The notes beneath the pieces are model-generated. The model ran no database searches and had not been told where the DNA came from. It saw only the letters and a program-made list of their open reading frames with translations. A stretch of DNA of 64,000 bases from Opisthorchis felineus (Eukaryota; Platyhelminthes; Trematoda; Opisthorchiida; Opisthorchiidae), in NCBI GenBank assembly GCA_004794785.1, contig SJOL01001804.1, positions 920,622 to 984,621 of the forward strand, read 5' to 3'. The position numbers and the translations under genes are program-made. Each line of letters begins with the position of its first letter. Position 1 is the stretch's first letter. This document shows, piece after piece, positions 14,301-29,300 of this stretch.

Positions 14301-17300
14301 AAGGCAAAGGTGCGGTTACGCGCGGTCGATTAAGATGGACTTTGTAAACAATGAGGGAACTGTTAGCACTGTCAGCTAGGAGCCATACATTTGTGCTGTT
14401 TGTTGTCTTCCAAGTTCCAGTGTCCAGCCTACGTGAATTTTACTCATTTTTCCATTGGTCGAGTTGCTTCGTGATACCTTTAACTTATCCTGCTGCTCAG
14501 AAGTCACAAGAAGAATATGCTGGATATCAAAAGGTTATTTTTATTTCGTTTCAACTTAATCCGGGCTAACGAACAAGGTTTGAACTGTTTCAGTGGGGAA
14601 GATCTCGGGGTTGTATAAATTATTCTATTCAGTTCAGCTTATTTATTGCCGATGTGCAGAAGACTAACACAAATGGTTTCTCTCTTGGCTGTATCAGGAA
14701 ACCCATTATCTCTCAAGGCGTCCTTGTTAGTTCGGGAAGAGTTCTTCTCCGCTCTGATATCACAACAAATTTTCATCACCGTGTTCGTAAGGCCGTGCAT
14801 TCGATTCCGTCCCTGATTTGACGGTACGATATTGTAGCAATTGACCTATTGATCCCACCATCTAAGTTTCTACTGTGCAAGATATGGAACATTCCTGACG
14901 GCGTCTAGTATCGGTGAAGTAAGAATGAATAGTTAATTCTTCCTCTGGTGTGAACTAAATTGAATAATTGCTTTTATTTGACTGCTGTTAGAAAAAGCGC
15001 CTCTTCCGTTTTCACCAGATGACCCACTTGTCCTCAGATTTTACATACTCAGGCGGGCGTTCAGTTAAATGAGGTATGGCGGGCGTTTGAAGTTTCTTTT
15101 TGACGGCGAGGCTGGTGTTGAAAATCTTTATTTGATTCCTAGATGAAGACGATCCTGGTCCTGGAGCAAATGTGAACTGAACTAAACTTGTGCAAAAACG
15201 TACGCAAACTGAGTGATAGCCGATTGGTCATTCTTTTGGAATCGATTGTGGTCTATCAATACCTACGCATCAGATCATGAATACTGTCCGATTAGTACAA
15301 TGGACATCAGTAAGGCAAAGCTATTTTTTTAAAGAAGTATTGAACAGCTGCCTGGACCATTTTATGATACAGATAAATAGGAGGCTGTAATAAACACACA
15401 AATTTATTGGTGGCCGATGTCGCAGGGTAGTTTAATGTTGAACTTAATTCATTTTTTATCCAGGTGCTTTCTCCCTGCTCGTCGCACGGGCCATAGTGCA
15501 CCACAATTTGAATGTTCGGCTTGGCTGGTGGCCTGGCCAACTATTTCACTCCCTCGAACGGTTTGGTCAGTCGCTGTTTGTGCTGCTCATCTCTACCTGC
15601 TGCATTGCATGGGTGAGTCGGTTTGACGTTAATTTATCCGCGATTCTCTATGCAAAAAAAGCACGGACAGCGGGGTTATTTCATGCTGGGAACTCGAATT
15701 CTGCTGCTGAGCATGTTCGAACGTGACGTTATTCCTCGAACAGTTGGAGTGTCATAATTCTGGCTGAAATATTCCACGTACCGTTAAGGTGGTTCACTCT
15801 TGGAAAGGGAGCAACCAACTTTAGTGATTCTCGCAAACAACCGGTAGACGTGGATGCCCGCATGTTGTGGTTGTCTCATTAGTAACGCTGAATCCCAAGT
15901 GAACCAGATGCTTGCACTTTAACTTAGCTCTGAATGACTATGTGGTGGTCAAGATAACATTTGTCTGCTTTTGGTTGCGTCCTGAAGTAACCCAGAATGC
16001 GTTCAGGTAAATCAGTATAGTCTAACCTCACCCTCTTCCCGGTCCAAAATAAACCAGGCTGATTCCTTGTTGGTGATCATTAAAACCTGCTACACTTTCA
16101 CAATAAGTTAGGCGTAGAGGAATAACAATCGCTGTGGTAGTCTCAACTAAAAAAACTAAGCTAAAAGCCTGATCTTTGACTGCACGACATAGATTGATTT
16201 TAGGTCATAAGGTTAATAACACAACCTCGCCGAAATACTAAATCATATACACTTGCCTGCAGTGAACTGGAATTGAAGTAAAGAAGCAGACCATCCGAAA
16301 CTTTCAAATTTGGACAACGAACGCAAATACATGAATCCTTTCTGTTTAGCTCACTTAAACGTTTTGTACCGGTCTGGCCCAGGCACTGATAAGTTCCTTA
16401 CCCACTCATCTGGCTTTAGGAATAAGCAAGACCTTTTTTAAACCTCCAATTATTTATTGCATCAAACACGAGGGTGAAGGTCATTTAGATCAGCCTGTAT
16501 CTAACACGTTCTCAACCATTGTGTAGGTTGGCACATTTCGAACTCCTCAGTAAAACGGAACAACTAACCTGTTTCAGGGTTTTTGTAAATATGAGAGATA
16601 AATTGGCCCACAAGAAACATAACGTAGGATGCATCCTTTTTTTCTGCCCAAACGAACTTTCGGAAAAGTGCGACAGTCAAAGTATTCAAAGGTAGCAAGT
16701 GAGCACGTGGCCAATCTGTTTTGTGGGCAGTTGACGCCACCGACAGCCCAGGCTTAATGTGCTAGATAATATTATTATATAATGTTGTACACTATTTGGT
16801 ACTGTATTATTTGATATACGTATTACTGTATCATATCATATATATCTTACATTATATATTAAATCACTTGGTAGTATGCTATACTAAACTTCATTATATT
16901 AGTTTTTACTAACTTTATGGTATTTTTACAAGCATGGATTGCATCGATCACTATTGTCAGTTCTTTTTAAAACTAGCAACTGTGGTTGTGATCAATTTCA
17001 AGCCTATCCATGTAATAGAAACCGACAGTCACCTGTATATGTTGACCATGACCGCGTTTTGAAAGGAAAGGGGAACGGAAAAAGAAACATTTTGTTTTCG
17101 ATTTTATTGGTTTTCACTGTAGTAACATTGACTGCTTGGATGTGCATAGATTTCTAAGGGGTTTGGCTTCTGCCAATACTGTTTGAAATAAATGTATTAA
17201 ATCATAGGCGTCATCAGATGATTGACCGCTTACAAGTCATTACTGTTAGGCCCTTACGCCAATTGCACTTGATGAAAGTCAAACGCCATCGCTAATTTAT

Positions 17301-20300
17301 GACTATCAATAAAATATGGGACCACTGGACCATTTATTTCTAAAGTTTACTATTGACTCACCTGATTTTTCCAGACGCCCATTTTATAAACCGCAAAAAT
17401 AAAGCTTTTTACGGTCGTAGAAAATCGGAATTTCCTGGATGGTACAACAGAGTACAAACATTTGGTGGGGTTGTCGCAACTTCCTGTGTGAGGATTTTTT
17501 TGGTTAAAAAGATTGTCAGTTTTGAGGGTTTTTTATGAATCTGCCGTTAATCATCTTTAATTTGCAGTTCCTTCTATTGTTAATTACCATCAAACTTTGG
17601 AATCCAAAGTCCAAATGGAGGACGGTCAATTTGAGTACAACTCAGCGGCTAATGGGCTTGGTATCCAAGGTCCTCCGTGATCTCCCTGGATTATGGTTGT
17701 TTGTACCACTGGTGCAGATCTTGTTTCTTGCCACATTCTTGTTTCTGGTAGCCGGCAATTTGTTGCTGACGTTTACAATAGGTGAGTTCTCTCATGTGTT
17801 TACCACAAGTGTTTTCCAACCAGGACCGTAAAATTAAAACCTTGAAAACGTATGATGATCTATAGGGCAATTTGATGCAATGAGGAGGGATGTTCAGTTA
17901 GCCAGAATAGGTGATAAACCAGGAGAAGAAACCAGGTACTTTGTTGTCTGGGCATAACATACTACTAATAAGGTTGTTGGAAACTCTTCGACCTGCCCCA
18001 TGATTAGCATGTTAGGTCTAGAAAACAATATATTGCGAAATCTCGAATATGAGTTGGCTTAGCGCAGCGCATTCATTTGAAGGGAAGCATCTTAAACGAG
18101 AGATTTGGCTGAATTCAGTTGAGTCTCCTGTCAAAACCAAATTTGTATGCAAACAAAATCATTTGTCGACAACTAGGTACTTGTTCTGCTACTGAAGATG
18201 GTACCAATAGGTGAGTTTTTATCTAATACACGGATTGGTAAGATACAGTGTTAATCATATCTTTCCTTTTCCAATTTCAGCTGAGCCCGTAAAGCTGGAA
18301 ACGACGAATTGCATTTCCTTCCGACTTTTTTTCTGGGTGCAGTATGGTCTTATTCCCGCCTTCGTGCTCTACGTAATCTGGATGTTGCGGCTCTTGTTCG
18401 CAGTATTTCAAACGATTCCTACCGTGTTTGTTTCAGCTTGGTAAGTTGGTGTTCGTGGTGTCTAGTCAGCCTTCAAACAAGCCGACTGGGTTGGTGTTGT
18501 CACACGAGCCACATTTGTCGAATGTGTTTTTTCTGGCCATGCGAAGTTTATCAGTGGAGCAACAATGCATTCCGCTTACAACTTTACCATGTTTTTATCT
18601 GACTTCATTTAGCTGTTGAGAGATCAAATCAGCAACGCTATTTGTTCTCCGAGCTTATGTGCGTATATAATGACTGGAACCAGAGGCTCCATGGCGCCTC
18701 TTGTATTCTCAACAGTATTCATATTCTTCAAAAAATAAGCACTCCATAGACTGCCATTTGTAAAGATATAAATATCCTCCTTGCTTTTGGAGTACGTGGT
18801 TCTTGTTTGGAGCCAACTTCAAGAAACACAATACTTGTGTGCTGATCTTGGTGACTTTGCGAGGTGCACTTTATCAATACTGCTGACGATTGGGAAAAGA
18901 CCTCGCGGTATTTCCCAGGTAGTGATATTTCTCCGATATCACGATGCTTCTACGCTGTTATGTTGCAAAAGATGTTTCTGTTTTGAGAGAAGTAGCGTAT
19001 TCTTTGCGTTCAGGACTATAGTTGGATGACGGATGCTCAATTAGGCGGTCTGACAGTTTTGCAGGCCACTGATATGTTTTTCCTCGGTTTCCTAATCCGC
19101 AAAACTTCAATTATGAAAGCACTCGAGTTTGTAAACATGACACTCATTCTTTGACGCAGAATCTTGGCCAGACAAACTTAGTCTTTTACATATGTCTGGA
19201 CACATACCTGAACATAAAAGGCTCTGAATGTGGGACGGAAACTTTCCAGTGGTTGGTAAACATCAGATGGGATTGGATCGCTGTCTGTCAGCTGTAAAAC
19301 ATGACGGTCCAACCTGAAATGATACAGGAAACATTTTGAACTGTTAAGAGGTAGCCAATATATTAATTGGCCCAAAAGCTGCATTATTTTGGTTCACATG
19401 TGTACACTAGAGTAATCCAGAAACATCAGATTTTTCCAAATTTTACGCCGTTGCTTTGTTGTCCAGTTTGCTTTTCAAAAGGTCAAGTGTGTCGTTGATT
19501 ATCCATGGTCCTTTAAGGCATTCTTGGTCGGCTGGTTTTCAGTAACCCATCTTCGGCTCCAGTATGTACTATGGAAAAGTTTGAGTTATTTTATGGTTAT
19601 GCTGATAAGATGAAGAGATTCAAATTCTTTTCTGTTTCAACTTGAATGAAGCGTTGTTTCGGAGGAACTTCCTTTAAATGTGATGTCTAACCGAAACGTT
19701 TTGCAACAGGTGGATCCTTTGTAAGACTAAGAACCTGCGCCTAATTAAGAGTTTTTGAAAATAACTGGCTTCCACCGGTTTTGGTGACGACTCTTGTCTG
19801 TTTGATGTGAATGGATTAGTGCCACCCACACGTATCATCACTGGACTCAACGCGAACGAAAATCTTTTATTTCATAAAACTTGAGAGCTTCATTTTTCTC
19901 AGACGCGATATTCCTTATTTTGGGAGGTAAATAGGAAATAGTGAAGATACCATAACAAGACCAGTTAATTTTTGTTGGTATTATGGACCACAGTTTTCTT
20001 AATGCCTTCTTAATACCATGAACCCAAGCCTGGATAGCATTTTGATAGCCTGATGCTCTTAGCCAAACCAGAATGCCAATGGACGTGCGAATCAGCTGAT
20101 CTATTGAACACTGGCGCATGCAAGCGTGTCGTGTGCAGCCGAAAACGGGTTACTTATAAAGCTCACAGGCCAAAAAATGGTACTAAAAACAGAACTCATC
20201 TATCAAGGACAACTGAAGAACAACCATTTAAATCTGTCCCAACGAAAACTGTTATTCCATTGACAGTTGTGTAGTCCAGTTACGTTCGGAGCTGCTTGGC

Positions 20301-23300
20301 TGTCACTCTCACTAGAAAAATATCGTGATTAGCGCTGAATAAACAATATGAATGAAAATCTTAGCTTGGACGGCGGATATTAGATGCAACCTAAATATAA
20401 TACACGAACAATGATCACCAAAAGCACATTCAATATTAACAGTACAATCAAGTCATTGGAACATCGTAACAACCCCATAACAAAAATAGGTAAATACTTC
20501 GTGAGAGTTAAAAACCGCCCACTGTAACCGAGCTACTCATTCGGGCATGTCCGCGTGATTTACCTGGTCGTCGGTTCAATGGTGTGACAGTCAGAACCGT
20601 TCTCATCAGGGGAGGATAAATGATTCCGGAAGTCTACTGTCGTGAGCGGATTGTGAACGACCTATCTGTTGCAGTTGTGGAAGCCGTTAGGTGAAACTGG
20701 GTTAACCAGTTGAGCAGATGCGATGTGATATCGGGAAAGTCACACAGCTTGATGCTCAAATGGGCAGGGTAGTATTTTTTAGTAAGGGCTTGAAACTGTC
20801 ACTACTACTGGGGAATTGCTAAACAGCGAAATATTGTGTACAACAGCTTCGGGGTTTCTGTCTAACGTAACTCAGAAATCTGCAGACTTAAGATCTTCTT
20901 TTTTAAAAGTGCCACTCCGGTCTACTTGAAGTTGCGGATTTTCAAGCGTGCTTACACAGACGTATATTTCAGAAAGATCATTTTCCTGTCATTTTTGGCC
21001 TCAGGCTTGTTCTGTTTGTTTGTCTTAATGTGTAGCCGTTCTAAAATCACAACTGACAAAGACACGTCAGCAACTTTAGAATGAATTACTCCGGCATAAG
21101 TTGCTGTGCGCTAGGATGCACTTCAGGAGTCAAAACTCTGATATAATCATTCGACACCAAAGAAACCCGGTAGGATATGTGTTAGAAAGTAGCCAAAATG
21201 TGATGAAAAAAATTGTGGTTTCTTGGACAACTTTATCTGCAAAAAGTCACTAGGTGACAATGACAGAGCTACACACACCATGTTAAGGTCTCCTAGATTT
21301 TTGGCGGATAGTACTGTGTTTGCCTCCAGTTTCTGAACGCCGAGGGCATTGAAAGCACCAGTACGCATTTATCTCATTTCATTTTAATGTTCGCATTATT
21401 CAGCAAACACAGACTTTGGGACAAGGACTATCTGAGTAATAGACTTTAATTCTTTTGGTGATTCCATAGAAAGCAGGAGGTTATTGTAGTTAATCCACAG
21501 CAGGGTAAATCGTGGACGGAGTAAACGGAGAGGATTTAGACAAAACCAAATGAGAATGGTCTGGGCAGTGCGCATAGCAGCAGAATGTTGGAAGACGCAG
21601 GGATGATGTAAAAACCACCACTGGGTGGGCAAAGTGAAACTTTGTGAAAACGATAGATTCAGCCGTACACGGCAAGCAGAAGAAGCTAGAGTATCGGGCT
21701 GTGTACCCCACGTTATTTCAGGCTAGGCCTGGTTATGTGGTAGGTTTTTAACTCCGTCGGTCTGTCATGCGCCAGGCCTATCGAACTTATCATTCGATCA
21801 TAAGTTTGGTAATTTAAGATTCCAGAGGAGAGAGTTGCCATGGTTGACAGGGGAGTGTCACACTGCAAGCGTGTTTAGAAGTTCAGTCTTAGAACATTGT
21901 AGCCGGAACACAGATAAAGTATTGTTACCATTACATCAAGTGCTTCTGTTTGCCGTTTTTCTTTCACTTGCCTGTGATTTGGCCGATAACCTCCCAAGAC
22001 TCTTCAGCGCCGAAGAGATTAGGTTTTGCGCTGAATATATCACCAACTGCATCGAAAAACTCTGCTGCCTCCATCTTTCTCACCCGAATGCATTGTGGCG
22101 GAGAACTCTACCGTTTTTGAGATAAGGAAAGCTTTGGGTATACTGCCACACACCTCAGAAATCCTAGAGCAAACGCGTAGACAGTGAGGCGCTGTCATTT
22201 GTGTTCGGTTTCCCAGTCAAGCTTGACTCATCAGGGCCTGCAAATTGTGGGGTGTCCCAGTAACAGTGGCAGGAACCAACTGAGTAGTTGAGTAGGTAAG
22301 TAATTTATCGAATATTTAAGTTAGTGGTTAAGTGAGTAAGTAGGAAGGCATGTATGTAATTGAATAAGTGAGCAAATGAACAAGTAAGTAAGTGAATAAG
22401 CAAGTTAGTAAATAGGTAAGTAAGTAAAGTAATGAGGTAATTAGGTAAGCAAGTTAGTAAGTAAAGTAAGCAGGTAAGTTATTAGCGAGTAAGCGAGGAC
22501 TGTGTAAGTAAACTACTGACCTCAGTTCTCAGTGAGCCGAGGGACAAAGAAATGCGATCCGGTACTGTGGCATACGTACCAAAATGTAGAAAGTCGTGCT
22601 CGACTGTTATTGTCTTATCAGTCAATCAGAACATTAAGGCCACCAAACCGAAGAATAATCCGTTTATGAAATGAACCAAACTACAAAGTGTTTCTTGTAA
22701 GTCTTTCCTCAGACATTGGCAGTTGCGAATACTACTTGTTTGGAGCTGTGATGTATTGCGATATTTTTCGCAAGCCTTGCAACCGAAACAAGGCACTCAG
22801 CACAACTTGCGGGTGTATTTTCAAAATATCACAAAAAGGAGAATAAGTGCGAGTTCATGCGGTTTGGAAAAAGCGTGTGTTTCCGAATTAAATAGAAAAT
22901 ATGAACTCAGGACTACATACCGCTGCGTTGTGCGTGCCTGATACATCAGTTCTAACATGAAAACATACGAAGAATGAAAGGTTTATTTCAGTTATTATCA
23001 ATCACCACAAGTCCCCTCAGTTGATTCTTCTGTAGTCAATCTGGAGTTTCGTTTGAAACCGTTCTGATATTTGTAATGTGCTTTTCCCTGGTTGATCGTC
23101 AACGCCTTCCAGGAAAACTTCCTCAGAATGGACACAGACAACGATGTCGGTCGGACTGACGTGTATTCTCAAATGTATGTGATCAGTATAACTCAGGTGA
23201 GATAACCAGTCAGCGCGAAGTGCTTGGAGCACTACTTTAAAAAAACACTTGGTGGTCTCAGCTCATTGTCTCTATAATAAATGACTTCTGAAGTGTATAG

Positions 23301-26300
23301 ATAGCGCTAACTTGAAGGTAGACGACACCCCCTGGATAGTTTCATATGGATTCTATCAGTTAACTGGTAGACTTCACCCCATTTGGCTAATAATTTAGCC
23401 CGAAGGATGTAGATAACTTTGTACAATCCTTACAAGAGTTGCTTGGATAACCTGGATACAAATAAGGTGTGAAGAAACCTACGAAGTGTCCTAATCGGTC
23501 GCTTTCTGCCAAAAAAATCCCATCTAGCAGGCAGTTTGAAAGCGCATGGAACTTTCTCTTGGAGAGGAAGAACTCTATTGCAGTAGTCGTCATAGTGTCA
23601 TCTAATGGTTTCCTTTACTGTTGCTGTACACAATGTTACTAGCTGTTCTCTTCTGAGTTAATGCTAGTGCCTCATATTGTAGGATTGGTAATTGATGAAC
23701 CGCAAGTAGTCTCTTGACAAACAAGATATGTTGGGCTGGCTCTGCTCAACCTCTGTCAGCTGTGTTTCTTTCTACGAGGCAGACCAAATGTTTCCCACGT
23801 TAAACTAACCTGATGTTTTCTGTACTATATCTGCGTAGGATTTGTAATGACCCGTCGGACATTTACGAGTGTCCTTCCAGAAGGCCAATAGCGACTCATT
23901 ATGAAGTTAACGGAGAGTACAAAACGTCTTCACGACATCTCATTTCCAGCCAATAAATTGCTATCGGGACAGTTTAAGATTTCTCCAAACTAGCTTGGAT
24001 ATTCCATCTGGGGACATTATAACAGATACAAGGATTCATGTAAACGTTCCGGTTTTAAGCCAGCATACATAGGCTTGCAGACATATAGTGCCGACAAAGT
24101 CACCTCAGGCAATTGCAGCTATAAGAAATAGAACAGGATTAACAACGTTATGGAAGCTATTACCTAAGGGCTTTATCTATTTCATTTGTTTGTTGGAGAC
24201 TTTGATTAGTGGGCCAAGGAAGTTTCAGAGTATTTACCTGCGACTTTAAGGGCGCAAGGAGGGGTCAAGTAACGGAATAGTCCTTGACTCGGTTGCTTTC
24301 AGCACCGTTTGTCGTACGATCCTGGAACGACTGAGTAGTACAGGGTTGATCTGGCATCGACCAAATGAGCGCCGATTGTCCTTATCATGTACCTGGAAAG
24401 TCCAGTTTTCAAGGGGTTTGGTTTATGCTAACGATAGGTGCCAAGTCCGCTGGACAAACTGATAAATCACTGACTAACAATGTATCCTTGATGTTGATTC
24501 TGATCGCTGTTGGAGTGTGCCATATTTGCGCTACATTGAACGCAGTTAAAAGATGGGTCAGTGTTTCGGAAATCTTATTGCTTCTAAAACGCAGGAGGAT
24601 GTAGATGGGCTTTTGTGTGGCTAATAAACGTTTTAGTCTCCTACATTCATTCTTTGGCTTGAGGTGTTGTTTTGTGGGCCATTCTGGATATCCGTTTTGC
24701 ATTGGAATCCCACGGATGGGCTGCGGTTCGGCATCAGAACTATCACTGACGGTTTCTGAAGGCTGTGTAGGTCAAACATTTATGAGTTCCCTCTAGTATC
24801 CCATGTCCGAAAAGCTGTAGAAATTGGTGATTTATCTTGACCACAAATCTCTTTGAATTTGTGTATCTTGTTTTCTTTTTAATGAAACACTGAGGAAGAA
24901 AAATGGGTTATCGTCTTTTCATCCTCAGTGAAGCTGATTGCAGCGTGAGTGGAGTTGGAGTACTGAAGAAGATCTGGCATTATCATTCCGGATTGGTAAC
25001 TGACAAAAGCCTTGTTCACATAGGGTTTATTGTTCAAGCATTTGCTCAAGCATATTCATACAAATGTCAACAGGTACTGAACCTAGAGAAACACAAATTG
25101 CAATTTTACCTGTTTGGTGATAGATAGTGCCCTTCACCAGTGAGTGAGAATTGAAAGTACATGGTGAAATCAATGCCAAAATTACTAGTGAAGTCCCAGA
25201 TATACTCAAATTTTTCACATAAATAAACGAGAAGGATTGATAGAATGAAATAGTTTACATTTCATTGCCATATTTGTCGGAAGAGGAGCTATCGAAACTC
25301 TATATTCAAATACTAGTAACTCTTACCATGAACAACGTTTTAAGGGTAACTGTAGTTTTCGGAACCCACATTTCTGTTCTTAGCCTTCGGTTCCGGAAAT
25401 TAGGCTGTTTGTGTATTGGCGCACATGTGACCTTGTTGTTTCAGTTGGTCAGTACAAACAGAGACACACGTTTTGGTCGATCATGCAACTTGTTTTGACA
25501 TTAGCAACAATGAGCAAACCAGCTTGTTCCACATGGTGCTGACGAACCTCGGGTTTTAGGACGGGTGGAGTCATTAAGTTGTACACTAACAAACTAACTA
25601 TAGGATGTGTCTTCCTTTGCTCAAACCCTCTCCCGCCAAACCCGGTCCTGGCCCACATGAACCGGCCATTAGTGATTGACTTCTGGTTTGTTAGTGGAGT
25701 TGGACTGCATCGGATCGCTTCTAATCTTGCTAACTTCTATCATCGTAAAAATCGCAATGTTGGGGTTTTTCGAACTTACTGCGGAGTTCTGAGCATGGCA
25801 GCCAGTGCGACGCTTTTTTCGAACAGAGATGTTAGTATTAATCAGTTTGATAATGGAAAGTTTCGCGTAACGATTAGATGTACATTCTACATACTTACAA
25901 ACTATTTTGGTTCTAATGCTTTAGGCCGCAAAGTATAAGTTCTCCTCAAAGAGGTCACAAGTGTTTCATGCTTTGCTGTGAGACGAAGAGTCCAAGTTGA
26001 TTTTCGTGACAGCTGTTTTCGTAGTTGGTCTCTCGATATCCGATTGCACAAAGCATCCCTGTGTATGTGACCATCGTTTAATCTGCTGTATGACCACATA
26101 TACCTAGGGTTGCCTAAGAATGCAAACATCAAAACAAATTCTACTTGGTAAAGAAACGAAATTCGTTAACCAACACCTTTGTATAACAGATCGAGATGAT
26201 TTGTCCTGTTCACTCTGAATTAGGTCATGTTGTAACGAAGTTCATGTAATCCAAGGTGAACAAATCTGAACGCAAAACAGTTGACCGAGCAGCTTCTCCC

Positions 26301-29300
26301 TGGGATCAACTAAACGAGTCAGTTGTTTTATCGTGAAATGTCCGCTTAGAATCTCAAATGTCCTGTCACGTTGCATCCAAAGTCTACTTTTGAAAATGAT
26401 GTCCAGTAGCCTAAACTGGGCATGCGTGACAAGGACACCATTCAGGCATACGATCCAGAGTAGGAGCACAACTGAAGATTCTAACTACATCTTGGGACGC
26501 AACAACACGAATCTGATGAAGCGATAGATTACTGAGTTTTATGCTTTCACGTCTAACTTCCAAACCATGTGGTCAATGTCATGACCTGTTCACCGAATAT
26601 GAGTTGGTGCCTCAAGCGTAGTATGTGAACGTAGTATGTGATTTAATTGTTCAAAAGCAGAAATATACTCCCATTAGTCCTTTTGGGGGCTGGATGCTTC
26701 AGTAACTAAATAAGATATACACCACTCGATTCAATATGTCCTTTTTTCACGTATTGTGACACTAAGTGGGCACAGTTCTTTTATATGGCCATTCCTCGTC
26801 CTTTCGGGCACATATTTGCCCCTTTCCCCCATTTTATACTCAGTTTATTTTGAAAATCAAGTATACGAGTTTTTTGAATACAGTATTACTCCCTTAGAAG
26901 ACATCACAATGGGCAAAGGGTTGTTCAGGCCCGTTCTAAGGGTGTATGGGTGTGTGTGTGTGTGGAGGGGGGGAGGTGGAATTCCTTCTAACTCATCATC
27001 GGTGCACTGGGTTGCTAAAAGATACACAGGAATTGTGGAAATTTATAGCAACTATTTTGCATTCTTACACAAAAGTTGTCACCTAATGTACTGAAACTTC
27101 CTCCACTTAAACCTGTGGCATGCTTCTTAATTACTTAACGTCCTGGATAGGTTCCATTGATTCAATTTGTAAGCTTTGCCTACTTGTAACACGTTTTTCA
27201 AAGCTGTCTGAATCTTTGTTCAGCTTTAAAATTATCTGAATACAATTTCCTAATTCAATAGAAGCATTTAGTAGTGACGGGGACACGTAATACCATAGAA
27301 GTAACATTAGTGTGTTCTTCCGTCCTAGAGTGTGACATCCTGAATCGAAGTTTTCGCACTCTATTTTGCGGCGAAAGCTTTGCTCACATGTTCTCGAGCG
27401 GCTTTCTAGGTATACTTTAGCGAACTGGAAGTGAACTGAAGCCCACTTAAGCTCTGTGGGTCATTTAGCCTTATCCCATTTCTGTCATCATTCGATTCAC
27501 CATTTGTTAACTCTGATAGTGATTTGTGTACATGCTTTGATAGGCAACTGACGTCTGATGAATAATGCCAAGGAATCAATAACGTAAACAAGGAGCCTAA
27601 ATCAACCGTTGTCCATTACAATAAAGCTTGAATTTTGCCGATTATCTAACATTTCTTTCTAGTTTCATATAGTGGTCAATTGCCTAGCTAGGCCAACCAA
27701 GCCGGACAAGTTTTGAACAGCTTGGAAGCCGTCCATGATTCAGCCTGCGCTATTTAGCGATCGTCACTCAGGACCACTGTTGGACTGTTGAAACATGTGG
27801 ACGTTTTTAACGTTTTAATTGGTGATCAGAGTAGTGGACCATTTTTAGCTGGAAGAATCGCTCTTTGTGCAACAGAATCACGAAATACCTGGAGAGTTTG
27901 CAGTAGCCCCTAAAGAGATAAGAAAGCTTATATCAACCTATAGACCCCTCTGTAGTCCCTCTAGTCCCTTTCAAACGGGTTTTCCTTGCCCACCGAATTT
28001 GTTAGGAATGCTTGCATTACGAAACATGTTGACAGGTATTTGAATCACGTCGACTGATGATGTAAGAACTTCTGTGCTTATGAAGCCCCACCGCACCACT
28101 ATATCCTTCCTTATCACGACTCATCGTCATGTTTGTCCCTCCGAACTAACCCAGTCTGAGGCTTTCTTCTGGTATATCATGGACAGGTACAACTGATGCA
28201 ACTTCAGCACACCTTTTACATTCATCTTTTCAAACTAGGTGTTATTATTAACTGGTAGACGTATAATGAAGGTTTACTCAATAATTCGATATGATCATCA
28301 TTCTTGTACTCTTTTTTCATCATTCGGATAAAGGCTTATGACTACATTTTGTTCACTATTCAGGGTATGAATGCACATGTATTATTCACAACATTGTCAA
28401 TAGTGATCGACTACGACTCTCGTTTTACTGTTCATATCGGAACCCAACGGAACACTGATTTCGTCATCGGTACAATATCCGCCCCTTATCTGCCACAGCA
28501 GAACCAGTTAAGCGTGAATGATTGACACGATCAGACAGGAAGCTAATGTTCTGCGATTAAATTGGCATTCACATCTACCCGCTTGACTCTAGTGTTAGTT
28601 AACAGAAGCCCAGTTGTCTGACCTCACACGAGTCGGCCTTTAATTTGTGTGGGCGTTTCCTCAGTAGCGGTACGAGCTGTCGGTTGATTGGACTGTTCTC
28701 ACAGATGGACAATCAGGTTGAATTGAACTGACTCACCACCTGATGCGTATACTTGGAAAACGCCCTAACTAGTTTCGTTGGCGTAGGTGTTTGCTGAAAA
28801 TCGGCAACTGTGATGGCACTCAGAAGAGTTGAGGCATGTCAAGATTGGTAATGTTGTGTGCCGTACTGGTCAATATCCACATCTAATGACGAATCGTAAA
28901 TGCTCTAGAAACAAACTCTGAACTGGCCGCTGGGAAATAGTACAGTTGTAATAAGAAGACGTCGTTGTCACTATTACTATTGACGAATTCAGTAACAAAA
29001 CGTTAGGCAGCGAAAGGCGGTCGAAGGCGAACAAGTGGTTGACGTCAAAAGAAGTTTATTCAAAGTCAAGTAGTTTTGATAAGCACAAAGTTGTATTTTT
29101 TTGTGGCGCACTAACTGGGCATTCAGTGATGATCGGTTTGTTGTTTTATAGGAAACTAATGGTGTTTGGAAGTAAACTTTTCATAGCTTGTTCTATTCTG
29201 GCTGTTTTTTGTCCTCTCAAGTAGTTCGAAGTATGAAGCAAGTTAGTTTTTCTAGAAATCTCATCCTTATGAACGGCGAATGTGGTATCAATGTGCAGTC

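Noticed and set aside
22195..22255. Minus-strand CUGAUGAGUC hairpin resembling a hammerhead
   Set aside because: GAAA is not directly next to the stem II closing pair (extra UGG), so the three-way core cannot form.
24903..25127. ORF with a stretch faintly like RNase H of retrotransposons ([14 protein letters not shown])
   Set aside because: Only one short block; no neighbouring reverse transcriptase or integrase motifs.
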